64,000 bases of DNA from Chitinophaga pollutisoli (GCF_038396755.1 NZ_CP149822.1:3224001-3288000), one strand, 5' to 3'. Counted from the first letter of the stretch, positions 35,805 through 44,919 are shown. Notes: a model not told the origin generated them from the letters alone. Translations and numbers: made by a program.

Positions 35805-36929
35805 ATGAAGAAAATATATCTCTCCGCCGCCCTTCTTCTCACCATGACATCCGTTTCCGCGCAATCCGCGCGCGAGCTTTTCGACGCGGCGAAAACCGCT
35901 TATGAAAACGGCAGGTTCAATGAATCCATCCGGCTCATCCGGCAGTGCGAGCAATTGTTGGGGCGCAGCAATCCGAAAATAGAATCGCTGAAAACGCATG
36001 TCTATTATTCCACCAGCGACTGGAGCAACGCATACCTCGCCGCCAGCCGCTATTTCAACATGGCGCCCGCTTCCAACGCGGGGTCCGTGGCGCATAAGGA
36101 ACTGGAAACGATCCGGCAGGAAGTAACCGGGAAGATGAAATCGCTCCACAAAGACCATTTCAAAACCATCGACGACAAACGGATGGAACAGGCGAATAAA
36201 GTGACCGCTTTGCAAGATGCTTCCGCCAACACGAAGTCCACATCCATCCGCAACCGTTCCGAGAAAAGATTGAAATCCATTTACCTCGCGTCGAGCGATG
36301 CCGCGGTGCTGAAGGAATACACCGATATGTTCGGGCAATCCGGCGACAACAAAGTGTTTGAAGAGAAAAAAGTATACCTCCGCCACATCGTTCTCGGCGA
36401 CAAATTTCTCGAAGAAAAGAATTACCGGAAAGCGCTGGATCATTACGAATCCGGCTATCAATTCATCAAATCCGATACCCTCGCCCTGCGTATCGCCAAA
36501 ACGAAAGAGGAATTCCTGTACCGAACCGCCGAAAAATCCAACAACCTCGAAGATTACCTGGCTTACGCGGAGAAATATCCCTCCGGCCGGTATGCGCATT
36601 GGGTGCATACCACGCTGGTCCGTTATTACAAAGAGGAAACCGAAGGTTATTTCAAGAAGAAATCTTACCCCGAAATCGCCACCAACCTCACGGAAGGCAG
36701 CAAATACCTCAAACACTGCAGCCGCGAGATGAAGGAAAAGTATTATGCAACCCTGCTGGCTGCCGCCAACCTGTTGGAAAACGACCGGAAAGCCATCCGG
36801 AAAGACGTGATCCGTTGCCGGGAAGTGATCACCTATTACACTTATTACCAGGCGTACAAACCCACCGTAGTCATGGAAAAAAAGATAAACGAGCTGAAGG
36901 CTTCACGGAAAAAGTGGCATAAGGAATAA
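35805..36929 (+). CDS. Periplasmic TPR-like helical repeat protein
   Basis: 374 residues. Signal peptide MKKIYLSAALLLTMTSVSAQ, then helical pairs resembling tetratricopeptide repeats: LFDAAKTAYENGRFNESIRLIRQCEQLL (~27-53), GDKFLEEKNYRKALDHYESGYQFI (~203-226). Remaining sequence is Lys/Glu/Tyr-rich alpha helix. Probably a protein-protein interaction scaffold; function unknown. In operon with the gene at 34353. Confidence 0.72.
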   Translation: MKKIYLSAALLLTMTSVSAQSARELFDAAKTAYENGRFNESIRLIRQCEQLLGRSNPKIESLKTHVYYSTSDWSNAYLAASRYFNMAPASNAGSVAHKELETIRQEVTGKMKSLHKDHFKTIDDKRMEQANKVTALQDASANTKSTSIRNRSEKRLKSIYLASSDAAVLKEYTDMFGQSGDNKVFEEKKVYLRHIVLGDKFLEEKNYRKALDHYESGYQFIKSDTLALRIAKTKEEFLYRTAEKSNNLEDYLAYAEKYPSGRYAHWVHTTLVRYYKEETEGYFKKKSYPEIATNLTEGSKYLKHCSREMKEKYYATLLAAANLLENDRKAIRKDVIRCREVITYYTYYQAYKPTVVMEKKINELKASRKKWHKE

Positions 36930-37012
36930 TTTCCGCTCGTCCCTCCTTCAAACGTTGTAAACGGGCTTTCCGGGGTTAATTGTGGATGGCGGGTTGGAAT
37001 CCCCCGCAGGGA

Positions 37013-37028
37013 TGCCTATTTTTAGGCA
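37013..37028. repeat. Short perfect inverted repeat before the ThuA operon
   Basis: TGCCTA TTTT TAGGCA, a 6-bp stem with 4-nt loop, 45 bp before the ThuA-like gene. It could be an operator or small hairpin; nothing more can be said. Confidence 0.4.
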
Positions 37029-37072
37029 ACAGGGTATTTCCCTGCTCGAATTCCACAGTCAATCAGTCATTT

Positions 37073-37933
37073 ATGATAGATAAGCGTTTCCCTGCCCGGG
37101 GAATTTTGTTGTTAAGCTGTCTCTTCCTGCTCAACGCCTGCGCTACCCAGCGCGGTACGCAAGGCAATGTTAACTGGAAACAGAAGAAAGTCCTGGTGTT
37201 CACCAAAAACGGAAAAGGGTTTGTCCATGACAACATCCCCGAAGCCTCAACCGCATTCAAAAAGATGGGCGCCGACCATGGTTTTGCCGTAGACGTGACA
37301 GACGATGCGGCCGTATTTTCCGAATCCAACCTCGCCCGTTACGATGCGCTTGTTTTCACTTCCACCAACAACGATGTTTTCGACACCGACGCGCAGAAAG
37401 TTGCGCTCATGCGATATATCCAGTCGGGCGGCGGGTTCATGGGCGTGCATTCCGCGATCGGTACGGAACGGAAATGGGATTGGTTTAAACGGATGATCGG
37501 CGGCACCTTCGCCTGGCATGCCAAATATCAAAAGTTCCGTCTCGTCGTAACCGACCCTTCGCACCCTTCGCTGAAAGATGTCCCGAAAGTATGGGAGCGG
37601 GAAGACGAATGTTATTTTTCGAAAGAAATGTACGCCGGCATCCATACCCTGTTGGCCCATGACGTTTCCAGCCTGACGGACGTTAACGACACGGTGTTGC
37701 TCCGCAACCAGGGTTCGTATGGTAATTATTATCCCGCCGCCTGGTACCAGCACTTCGATGGCGGTTTTGTTTGGTTTACTTCGCTGGGGCACCGGAAGTC
37801 CGATTATTCCGATCCCGTTTTCGTGAATCACCTTTACCAGGGGCTTCACTGGCTCGTAGGCCACACCGGCGCGAGAAACCCATCCAAAGCATATGCCACC
37901 ACGCCCTCAACTCCCGTGGACTATCAACGTTAA
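37073..37933 (+). CDS. ThuA-like domain lipoprotein
   Basis: 286 residues from ATG 37073, chosen for its lipoprotein signal (MIDKRFPARGILLLSCLFLLNAC, Cys ~23). The ThuA/trehalose-utilisation fold (class I glutamine amidotransferase-like) shows KVLVFTKNGKGFVHDNIPEA, YDALVFTSTNND, GGGFMGVHSAIGTERKW, GGTFAWHAKYQKF and WYQHFDGGFVWFTSLGH. In characterised cases ThuA acts on 3-keto sugars or relatives. First gene of a four-gene operon with two Gfo/Idh/MocA proteins and an SDR. Anchored to a membrane. Confidence 0.9.
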   Translation: MIDKRFPARGILLLSCLFLLNACATQRGTQGNVNWKQKKVLVFTKNGKGFVHDNIPEASTAFKKMGADHGFAVDVTDDAAVFSESNLARYDALVFTSTNNDVFDTDAQKVALMRYIQSGGGFMGVHSAIGTERKWDWFKRMIGGTFAWHAKYQKFRLVVTDPSHPSLKDVPKVWEREDECYFSKEMYAGIHTLLAHDVSSLTDVNDTVLLRNQGSYGNYYPAAWYQHFDGGFVWFTSLGHRKSDYSDPVFVNHLYQGLHWLVGHTGARNPSKAYATTPSTPVDYQR

Positions 37934-37934
37934 T

Positions 37935-39320
37935 ATGATCAACATGCAACAATACCGTTACAGTTATTTTTTGGGCGCATCGCTGCTGATGGCAGCCTGC
38001 GGACCCGGCCAACCGAAAGAAGAGCAAGATATGGTTCACCTGATCACCCTCGCGCCCGGCCATTTTCACGCCGCGCTCGTTCAGAAAACGGCAACGCCCG
38101 GCATCGACAGCGTGGTGCACGTTTACGCCCCGCAAGGCCCCGAACTGGATGCACACCTCAATCTCATCAAACAGTATAACGAACGTGCCGACCAGCCGAC
38201 CAGCTGGAAAGAAGAAGTATATACCGGCGGCGACTGGCTGGAGAAGATGAAATCCGACCGCAAAGGGTCTGTAGTCGTTCTCGCCGGCAACAACCACGAC
38301 AAAACGCGCTACATCGATGCGGCGGTGCAGGCGGGGATGCATGTGTTGGCCGACAAGCCGATGGCCATCACCCAGGAAGATTTTGTTTCCCTGCGCAAGA
38401 GCTTCGCCGATGCCGACGCCGCCAAAGTGCTCCTGTACGATATTATGACGGAGCGTTCTGAGATTACCAACATCCTTCAGAAAGAGTTGCTCCGCGACGC
38501 TTCCGTTTTCGGGGAGATGCAACCCGGAACCCCGCAGCAGCCGGCCATCGAAATCGAAAGCATCCATCATTTCTATAAAATGGTGTCGGGCAAACCGCTC
38601 CGCCGCCCCACCTGGTTCTTCGACCCCTCGCAACAGGGCGATGCGCTCGTGGATGTGAACACGCACCTGGTAGACCTCACGCATTGGATGCTGTTCGATA
38701 CCACCGAGCTCGACTACAAGCAAGACATTCAATTGACCAGCGCCGTGAAATGGAAAACGCCGCTCACGAAGTCGCAGTTCTCGACCATCACCGGCGCTGA
38801 AACGTTTCCGGAGTTTTTGTTGCCGTATGTAAAAGACACTGTGGCCGGCATTGCCGCTAATGGAACGGTGGATTACCAGGTGAAAGGATTCCATGTGCGG
38901 CTGTCCGCTTTGTGGAATTTCGAAGCGCCGGCCGGCGGGGGAGACACGCATTACGCCATTGCGCGCGGAAGCCGTTGCAACATCGTCATCCGCCAGGGTA
39001 AAGAAGAATCGTGGAAGCCTGAACTTTTTGTAGAGCCGGTTGCTGCGGATACGGCATTTACTTCCGCGTTGGAAGCTTCGGTGAAGCGCCTGTCCGCAAA
39101 GTATGCCGGGATTTCCGTGGAGCCCCAGGGCAAACGTTTCCGCATTTCCATTCCGCAGGAACTGAAAACGGGGCACGAGGCACATTTCGCTGAAGTGCTC
39201 CAACGTTATCTCGGCTTCCTGAAAGCCGGCGCGGTGCCTGCCTGGGAAGTGAAAAACATGATCGCGAAATATTACGTGACCACCGCCGGTCAGGCGATGG
39301 CTAAAGAGATCAATAAATAA
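37935..39320 (+). CDS. Gfo/Idh/MocA-type oxidoreductase, lipoprotein
   Basis: 461 residues from ATG 37935, one base after the previous stop codon. Lipoprotein signal (YFLGASLLMAAC, Cys ~20). N-terminal NAD-type fold is degenerate at the start: VHLITLAPGHFHAALVQ, where a GxGxxG would be, but continues with the family ADKPMAIT (K-P motif) near 150-157. A C-terminal ~300-residue domain follows, containing HHFYKMVSGKPLRRPTWFFDP. The sugar-oxidoreductase architecture with lipid anchor suggests it acts outside the cytoplasm, with the ThuA partner. Confidence 0.85.
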   Translation: MINMQQYRYSYFLGASLLMAACGPGQPKEEQDMVHLITLAPGHFHAALVQKTATPGIDSVVHVYAPQGPELDAHLNLIKQYNERADQPTSWKEEVYTGGDWLEKMKSDRKGSVVVLAGNNHDKTRYIDAAVQAGMHVLADKPMAITQEDFVSLRKSFADADAAKVLLYDIMTERSEITNILQKELLRDASVFGEMQPGTPQQPAIEIESIHHFYKMVSGKPLRRPTWFFDPSQQGDALVDVNTHLVDLTHWMLFDTTELDYKQDIQLTSAVKWKTPLTKSQFSTITGAETFPEFLLPYVKDTVAGIAANGTVDYQVKGFHVRLSALWNFEAPAGGGDTHYAIARGSRCNIVIRQGKEESWKPELFVEPVAADTAFTSALEASVKRLSAKYAGISVEPQGKRFRISIPQELKTGHEAHFAEVLQRYLGFLKAGAVPAWEVKNMIAKYYVTTAGQAMAKEINK

Positions 39321-39325
39321 AAGTC

Positions 39326-40081
39326 ATGCACGATTTCGATCTGTCGGGTAAAAGAGCATTGATAACGGGCGGCGGCTCGGGCCTCGGGCTGGCCGTTGCC
39401 CGTACTTTCGCCGGGTACGGCGCCGACGTGATCATTGCCGGCAGGCGGGCCGATGTGCTTGAAGCCGCGGCCGTGGCCATCGGGGGAAATATCCGGACCA
39501 TCGCCTGCGACCTTTCGCAGCTGGAAATGATTCCCGAGCTGGTGGATGGAATTGAATCCGCTTTCGGGCCGATAGACGTGCTCGTCAACAATGCGGGCAT
39601 CCATCTGAAAAAAGACGCTCTCGAAGTGAGCGACGCGGAATTCGAATCCGTGCTGCGTACCAATCTCCAGGCCGTTTTCGCATTATCACGGGAAGTGGCG
39701 CGGCGGATGACGGCGCGTAAATCCGGAAGCATCGTCATGATCAGTTCCATGGCTGCGAAATACGGCATCCCGAAAGTAATCGCGTACACCGCAGCCAAAT
39801 CCGCCGTGGAAGGGATGACGAAAGCGATGGCCGTGGAGTGGTCGCCCGATGGCGTGCGCGTCAACTGCATCGCACCGGGTTTTATTGAAACGGAGATGTC
39901 GGCCAAGGCACTGAACAACGACCCCGACCGGAAGAACCGGGTACTCGGGCGCACGCCCATGCGAAAATTGGGCAAGCCGGAAGACGTGGCCCTGGCGGCC
40001 GTGTTCCTCGCATCGCCGGCGGCGGGTTTCATTACGGGAACCAGCCTGGCGGTAGACGGCGGCAATTCAATCGGATTCTGA
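39326..40081 (+). CDS. SDR family oxidoreductase
   Basis: 251 residues, classical short-chain dehydrogenase: TGGGSGLGLAVART (NAD(P) Gly motif at ~13-26), NNAGIHL, SSMAAKYG, YTAAKSAVEGMTKAMAVEW (catalytic Tyr-Lys) and IAPGFIETEMS. Closest in feel to gluconate 5-dehydrogenase or 2-keto-sugar reductases. Cytoplasmic, unlike its operon neighbours. 5 bp from the preceding gene and 21 bp from the next. Confidence 0.92.
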   Translation: MHDFDLSGKRALITGGGSGLGLAVARTFAGYGADVIIAGRRADVLEAAAVAIGGNIRTIACDLSQLEMIPELVDGIESAFGPIDVLVNNAGIHLKKDALEVSDAEFESVLRTNLQAVFALSREVARRMTARKSGSIVMISSMAAKYGIPKVIAYTAAKSAVEGMTKAMAVEWSPDGVRVNCIAPGFIETEMSAKALNNDPDRKNRVLGRTPMRKLGKPEDVALAAVFLASPAAGFITGTSLAVDGGNSIGF

Positions 40082-40102
40082 TCACCTTCAATCATATTCC
40101 AC

Positions 40103-41512
40103 ATGCGACCCAAGAAAAACACCGGCGGCGGATCGCGCCGGACATTCCTCAAGAACGCCCTTACCGGAGCCGCCGGTAGCCTGGCCCTCAGCCACATTCC
40201 CATGATCGTTCCGGCACACGTTATCAGCGGCCCCCTGGCTCCGAGCAATCGTATCAACGTCGGCGCCATCGGCAACGGGCGCATCTCCCGCGAACACGAC
40301 ATGCCCGGCGTCTGGAAACACGAACAGGCCAACGTGATGGCCGTCTGCGACCTCGACAGCAACCGCCTGCAAAGCGCACGTAAGCTCGTCAACGATTACT
40401 ATTCTAAAAAGACCGGCAAAGCGTACAACGGCACCAAAGCATACGAAAATTACCAGGAGCTCCTGGCCGATAAAGACATCGACGCCGTCATCATCTCCAC
40501 GCCCGACCACTGGCATGTGATTCCCGCCGTGGCAGCCGTACGCGCGGGGAAAGACGTCTACATGCAAAAACCGGCCTCGCTCACCATTTCCGAAGGGCGC
40601 TACCTCAGCAATGAAGTGCACAAGAACGGACGCATCCTGCAGATCGGAAGCCAGCAACGATCCATGCCGCAATTCAAAAGAGCCTGCGAGCTGGTGCGCA
40701 ACGGCAGGATAGGGAAAGTACACACCGTATATGTGGGCCTCCCGATTGACGATCCCTCTCAAAGTACCCCCGAAAAAGAAATGCCCGTTCCGGTGGGATT
40801 GCAATATGACGCCTGGCTCGGCGAAACGCCCTGGGCGCCTTATACCCTGAAACGCGTTCATCCTACCAACGACTTCAGCCGACCAGGTTGGCTCCGCTGT
40901 GAGCAGTTTGGCGCCGGCATGATCACCGGTTGGGGCGCGCATCACTTCGATATCGTGAACTGGGGACTGGGGTACGAATATACCGGTCCGGTGGAAGTAT
41001 CCGCCAAGGCGGAGTTCCCTGCGGCAGGGAGCCTTTGGGATGTGCACGGGCCGTTCCAATCCGAAAATATTTATGCCGACGGCGTGAAGGTGCTCGCCAG
41101 CAACACATATCCCAATGGCGTGAAGTTCGTAGGCTCCGACGGATGGATCTTCGTTTCCCGCGGAAACTATGCCGCTACCGCCAACGACCCCGCGAGCCTG
41201 GCAAAAAACAGTAAAGCCCTCGACGCATCAGACCCGAAAATTCTCACTTCAATAATCGGTGAAAACGAAATCCGGCTGACCGACAGCAAAGACCACCACG
41301 GCAACTGGCTCGAATCCCTTCGCACGCGCCAACAGCCGATCACACCGATTGAAGTGGGCCACCGGGCCTGTACCGTTTGCCTCCTCAACCACACGGCCAT
41401 GAAACTGAAGCGCAAACTTTTCTGGGACCCCGTAAAAGAAAGGTTCATGAACGATGATGCCGCCAATGCAACGCTAACGCGGCCGCAAAGATGGCCTTAT
41501 GTACTGGATTAA
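40103..41512 (+). CDS. Tat-exported Gfo/Idh/MocA oxidoreductase
   Basis: 469 residues. Twin-arginine signal: SRRTFLKNALTGAAGSLALS (~12-31). Then the Rossmann fold (INVGAIGNGRISREHD), CDLDSNRL, IISTPDHWHVIP, GKDVYMQKPASLTI (K-P motif), and the C-terminal GAHHFDIVNWGLG. Export with bound nucleotide through Tat is characteristic of these sugar oxidoreductases (glucose-fructose oxidoreductase type). Last gene of the operon, followed by a strong terminator. Confidence 0.92.
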   Translation: MRPKKNTGGGSRRTFLKNALTGAAGSLALSHIPMIVPAHVISGPLAPSNRINVGAIGNGRISREHDMPGVWKHEQANVMAVCDLDSNRLQSARKLVNDYYSKKTGKAYNGTKAYENYQELLADKDIDAVIISTPDHWHVIPAVAAVRAGKDVYMQKPASLTISEGRYLSNEVHKNGRILQIGSQQRSMPQFKRACELVRNGRIGKVHTVYVGLPIDDPSQSTPEKEMPVPVGLQYDAWLGETPWAPYTLKRVHPTNDFSRPGWLRCEQFGAGMITGWGAHHFDIVNWGLGYEYTGPVEVSAKAEFPAAGSLWDVHGPFQSENIYADGVKVLASNTYPNGVKFVGSDGWIFVSRGNYAATANDPASLAKNSKALDASDPKILTSIIGENEIRLTDSKDHHGNWLESLRTRQQPITPIEVGHRACTVCLLNHTAMKLKRKLFWDPVKERFMNDDAANATLTRPQRWPYVLD

Positions 41513-41521
41513 TAAATAGAA

Positions 41522-41543
41522 AGCGGCTCCGGCCGCTTTTTTT
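41522..41543 (+). terminator. Rho-independent terminator for the sugar-oxidoreductase operon
   Basis: AGCGGC TCCG GCCGCT followed by seven T (41537-41543), 10 bp after the last gene. Confidence 0.9.
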
Positions 41544-41634
41544 GCGGCTCGGCCAGGTAAATTATTAGCCCGACCTATAAAATTAACAGGTTGTTCGGGT
41601 AATTTGGCGGCTCGACCAGATAAATTAATAACCC
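41544..41634. repeat. Imperfect 28-bp direct repeat pair
   Basis: GCGGCTCGGCCAGGTAAATT-type sequence at 41544-41571 recurs with few changes at 41607-41634 (63-bp step). Intervening DNA contains a CCCGACC / GGTTGTTCGGG inverted pair. Located between a terminator and the winged-helix gene; may be a leftover duplication or an operator pair. Confidence 0.5.
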
Positions 41635-41685
41635 AACGAGCGCATACATGGATGATTCCCGGTCCCAATTCCATATTTTCGAAGG

Positions 41686-42753
41686 ATGAATCACGCCGCC
41701 ATCCTCGCTACCCGGCTCACCCGGCAACGTTTGACACAACCCTCGAAGCTGGCCCCCGCCGACGTGGCCGCACACCTTTGCGCTATCCAGGCACAGGACT
41801 TCGCCGGAGCGAAATGGTCGCTGGGCCAGCGTTGCTACGGGCTCACAGATGCCGGCGCAGAGCAACTTTTAGCGGAGAAAAAACTGATCCGTATTTCCAG
41901 CCTCCGGGGAACGCTGCACCTGATGCACCCGAAAGACGTCCGCTGGATAACGGCCCTCGTAACACCGCGTATTAAACTCCAGGCCGCCAGCTTGTGGAAA
42001 AAACTGGGGGTGGACGATGCGATCCTGTCCAAAGCACTCCACCACATCGACGACGCACTCAAAAACAACGAAGCACTCACCCGCGCCGAACTGAAATCCA
42101 TCCTCGACAAAAGACACATCGACACCACCGACCATCGCATGAACCAGTTCCTCACTTTCGCGGGACTGCAACAGGTGGTATGCTGCGGCCCCCGGCGGGG
42201 AAAAGAATTCACTTACGTACTGCTTCGCGATTGGTTGCCGGACGACATTGCTCCAATGCCGAAACACCCGTTGACGGAATTGGCGATCCGATACCTGGAA
42301 AGTCATTCCCCTGCTACGGCGGAAGATTTTTCGTGGTGGAGCGGATTCCCCGTAACGGCCTGCCGGCGGGCCTTTGAAGATGCTGGAATTACGGAACGGT
42401 TTGTATTCGGCGAGAAGACGTATTTCCTCCCGAACGGTGAAACCGCTTCCAAGCCAGACGGGAAAGTGCGGTTGCTATCAGGGTTTGATGAATATTACAT
42501 CAGCTATGCCGATCGATCACTGGTAGCGGAAAATGTACCTCCGGGAATATTATCTCCCCCGAACGGTATTTTGCCGTATCTGGTAGTTTCAAAAGGAAAA
42601 ATCGTAGGAACTTGGCGACGGGAAATCGGGAAAAAATCGGTTGAAATGGTATATATACCTTTTGGCAAAACAGCGATCGGGGAGGAGCGGTTATCAACCG
42701 CCGCGAAGACCTACGGCAAATTCATGGGTTTGCCTGCGCAGTGGGCGTTATGA
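41686..42753 (+). CDS. Winged-helix DNA-binding domain protein (HTH_42/YcaQ-like)
   Basis: 355 residues. Family features: RLTRQRLTQP, AHLCAIQAQDFAGAKWSLGQR, RISSLRGTLHLMHPKDVRWI, HSPATAEDFSWWSGFPVTACRRAFED and LLSGFDEYYISYADRS. This group includes AlkZ/YcaQ-type DNA glycosylases that act on alkylated or cross-linked bases, but close Bacteroidota homologues are unstudied. TATTTTCG at 41674-41681 could be its -7 element. No operon partner. Confidence 0.85.
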   Translation: MNHAAILATRLTRQRLTQPSKLAPADVAAHLCAIQAQDFAGAKWSLGQRCYGLTDAGAEQLLAEKKLIRISSLRGTLHLMHPKDVRWITALVTPRIKLQAASLWKKLGVDDAILSKALHHIDDALKNNEALTRAELKSILDKRHIDTTDHRMNQFLTFAGLQQVVCCGPRRGKEFTYVLLRDWLPDDIAPMPKHPLTELAIRYLESHSPATAEDFSWWSGFPVTACRRAFEDAGITERFVFGEKTYFLPNGETASKPDGKVRLLSGFDEYYISYADRSLVAENVPPGILSPPNGILPYLVVSKGKIVGTWRREIGKKSVEMVYIPFGKTAIGEERLSTAAKTYGKFMGLPAQWAL

Positions 42754-42939
42754 CTCCGACTCGCCGGGCCAGAGACTATTCATCCGGTCGATGATGTAAT
42801 TCATCTTCCGGTTCCTGTCCCGCGACGATTGTGAAAACTGACGGCGGAAGCGAATGATCTCCTGCGACAATAAACGGATTTTCATTTGCTGCCGCACCCA
42901 TTTCAATTTGTATCTCCTTTTCTTCTTTTTCATCATCCT
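42748..42939 (-). CDS. Possible small basic protein
   Basis: About 63 residues from ATG 42939 (MMKKKKRRYKLKWVRQQMKI; start at 42978 also possible). Highly basic and helical, ending NYIIDRMNSLWPGESES. It overlaps the previous gene end by 6 bp (convergent). No domain; the protein-like C-terminus and tight fit between genes give modest support. Confidence 0.42.
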   Translation of the reverse strand, partial: RMMKKKKRRYKLKWVRQQMKIRLLSQEIIRFRRQFSQSSRDRNRKMNYIIDRMNSLWPGESES

Positions 42940-42977
42940 CCATAATCGGTTTTTCGGGGAATGAGACGCGTGAAGCA

Positions 42978-43011
42978 TTTGTTAAGGATGTGCCGGAAAT
43001 ATTTATTTTTG
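42978..43011 (+). promoter_or_regulatory. Promoter of the MHS transporter gene
   Basis: TTTG (42978-42981), 22 bp, TATTTTTG (43004-43011). The gene start ATG is at 43016, only four bases after the -7 box, which implies a leaderless or almost leaderless mRNA. Confidence 0.65.
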
Positions 43012-43015
43012 AGAC

Positions 43016-44317
43016 ATGACCACCAATTCCATTCCACGTGCAGCCACAACATCGTGGCGACTGAAAGCAATCTTTACCGGATCCGTCGGCAACCTCGTGG
43101 AATGGTACGATTGGTACGCCTATTCCGCCTTCGCGATTTATTTCGCGCCGGTCTTTTTCCCTTCCGGCAATGCCACCGCGCAACTCCTGAACACCGCCGC
43201 GATATTTGCCGTCGGTTTTCTTATGCGCCCACTCGGCGGATGGCTCTTCGGCACCATCGCCGATCGCCAGGGCCGGAAAACGGCGATGACGCTTTCGGTA
43301 CTCCTGATGTCGCTCGGTTCGTTGCTGATCGCCTGCACGCCCGCATTTTCCACCATTGGCGTAGCCGCGCCAGTGCTGCTTTTGCTCGCGCGACTCATGC
43401 AAGGCCTTAGTGTCGGCGGCGAATACGGCACTTCCGCCACGTACCTCAGTGAAGTGGCGGACTCCTCACGCCGGGGTTTCTTCTCCAGCTTCCAATACGT
43501 AACGCTCATCGGCGGACAAATCCTCGCACTCGGGGTGCAAATGCTCCTGCAAAGAGTTTTCCTTACACCCGAACAACTCGCGGAATGGGGATGGCGCATC
43601 CCATTCGTCATCGGTGCACTGCTGGCGATCACCGCACTTTATCTCCGCCGCAACATGCACGAATCCGTGAATGTGAATATCAAAAAGAAAGACCGCGGCT
43701 CCGTGAAAGCGCTCTTCCGAAATCACCCGCGCGCCGTGCTGACTGTGGTGGGACTTACTATGGGCGGTACTTTGGCGTTCTACACTTATACCACTTACAT
43801 GCAAAAGTTTCTCGTAAACACCGTGAAACTTTCTAAAGAAGAATCCACGCTGATTTCGTTTTTCCTTGTGCTGATCTTCGCATGTATTCAGCCGCTGTTC
43901 GGTAAACTGTCCGACCGGATCGGGCGAAAGCCTTTGCTGATCGGCTTCGGCGTGTTGGGAACATTGTGCACGGTGCCGCTGCTGACGGCGATCAGCCAGG
44001 CCACTTCGGTATGGAGCGCATTCTTTTTGATCCTCGCCGCGCTCTTGATTGTAAGTGGTTACACGTCGATCAATGCCGTTGTTAAAGCGGAAATGTTTCC
44101 GGCGGAAATCCGGGCACTCGGCGTGGGTTTTCCGTATGCGCTGACCGTCGCCATTTTCGGGGGAACGGCGGAAACCATCGCGTTTGCGTTGAAAGACGTT
44201 GGCCACGAATCGCTGTACTATTGGTATGTGACCATCTGCATTTTCATCTCGCTGCTCGTTTATGTTTTCTCCCCCGACAGCCGGAAAGGTTCGTATATGG
44301 ACAGGGAGCAATTATAG
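43016..44317 (+). CDS. MFS transporter, metabolite:H+ symporter (MHS) family
   Basis: 433 residues, twelve helices. MHS signatures: VGNLVEWYDWYAYSAFAIYFAPVFFP (~22-47), GFLMRPLGGWLFGTIADRQGRK, LMQGLSVGGEYGTSATYLSE and PLFGKLSDRIGRKP. Homologues such as KgtP and ProP carry dicarboxylates or compatible solutes with protons. No catabolic gene next door points to a substrate. TATTTTTG just upstream is its promoter box. Confidence 0.92.
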   Translation: MTTNSIPRAATTSWRLKAIFTGSVGNLVEWYDWYAYSAFAIYFAPVFFPSGNATAQLLNTAAIFAVGFLMRPLGGWLFGTIADRQGRKTAMTLSVLLMSLGSLLIACTPAFSTIGVAAPVLLLLARLMQGLSVGGEYGTSATYLSEVADSSRRGFFSSFQYVTLIGGQILALGVQMLLQRVFLTPEQLAEWGWRIPFVIGALLAITALYLRRNMHESVNVNIKKKDRGSVKALFRNHPRAVLTVVGLTMGGTLAFYTYTTYMQKFLVNTVKLSKEESTLISFFLVLIFACIQPLFGKLSDRIGRKPLLIGFGVLGTLCTVPLLTAISQATSVWSAFFLILAALLIVSGYTSINAVVKAEMFPAEIRALGVGFPYALTVAIFGGTAETIAFALKDVGHESLYYWYVTICIFISLLVYVFSPDSRKGSYMDREQL

Positions 44318-44365
44318 TCCGGGCGCCGGTTTCGGGCTAACAACGGACGCAGGGTTTATTTTGAT

Positions 44366-44373
44366 TATTTTTG
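44366..44373 (+). promoter_or_regulatory. -7 promoter element for hemJ
   Basis: TATTTTTG, exact TAnnTTTG, six bases before ATG 44380. With the usual initiation distance the transcript would begin at or next to the start codon. Confidence 0.6.
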
Positions 44374-44379
44374 CAGAAT

Positions 44380-44913
44380 ATGTATCTCACCATCAAGGCG
44401 CTTCATATCATTTTCATCGTGACCTGGTTCGCCGGACTGTTCTACATTGTGCGGCTGTTTGTGTATTTCACGGAAGCGCAGGAGATGGAAGAGCCCCAGC
44501 GCAGCATCCTCCAGGATCAATACCGGATCATGATGAAACGGCTTTGGTTCGGGATTACCTGGCCCTCGGCAATCCTCACGTTGGTCTTCGGTCCGTGGAT
44601 GGCTTTTTTGCTGGGAAGCATTCCGGTTTGGTTGTGGATAAAACTTGCGTTTGTATTGGGACTATATTTTTACTTCTTTTTTCTCCACGGCATTTACAAA
44701 GATCTCCATGCCGGCGTGGTGAAACGCAGCTCTACGCAATTGCGTGTCTGGAATGAGGTAGCCACGATCTTCCTGGTGGCGATCGTTTTCCTGGTGGTGC
44801 TGAAAAGTTTTTTAAGTATGATCTGGTCGATGGTGGGCCTCATCATTTTCACCGCCTGCCTGATGGTAGCGATCAAGGTGTACAAGCGGGTCCGCGAAAA
44901 GAAGAATAAATAA
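44380..44913 (+). CDS. hemJ: Protoporphyrinogen IX oxidase HemJ (CopD-like)
   Basis: 177 residues from ATG 44380 (MYLTIKALHIIFIVTWFAGL); an in-frame TTG at 44371 is part of the promoter. Four membrane helices. HemJ hallmarks: the H in ALHIIF near residue 8, WFAGLFYIVRLFVY, MMKRLWFGITWPSAILTLVFGPWM and the WIKLAFVLGLYFYFFF segment with the conserved Lys. Oxidises protoporphyrinogen IX to protoporphyrin IX in haem synthesis. Monocistronic here. Confidence 0.9.
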   Translation: MYLTIKALHIIFIVTWFAGLFYIVRLFVYFTEAQEMEEPQRSILQDQYRIMMKRLWFGITWPSAILTLVFGPWMAFLLGSIPVWLWIKLAFVLGLYFYFFFLHGIYKDLHAGVVKRSSTQLRVWNEVATIFLVAIVFLVVLKSFLSMIWSMVGLIIFTACLMVAIKVYKRVREKKNK

Positions 44914-44919
44914 CTCGTT

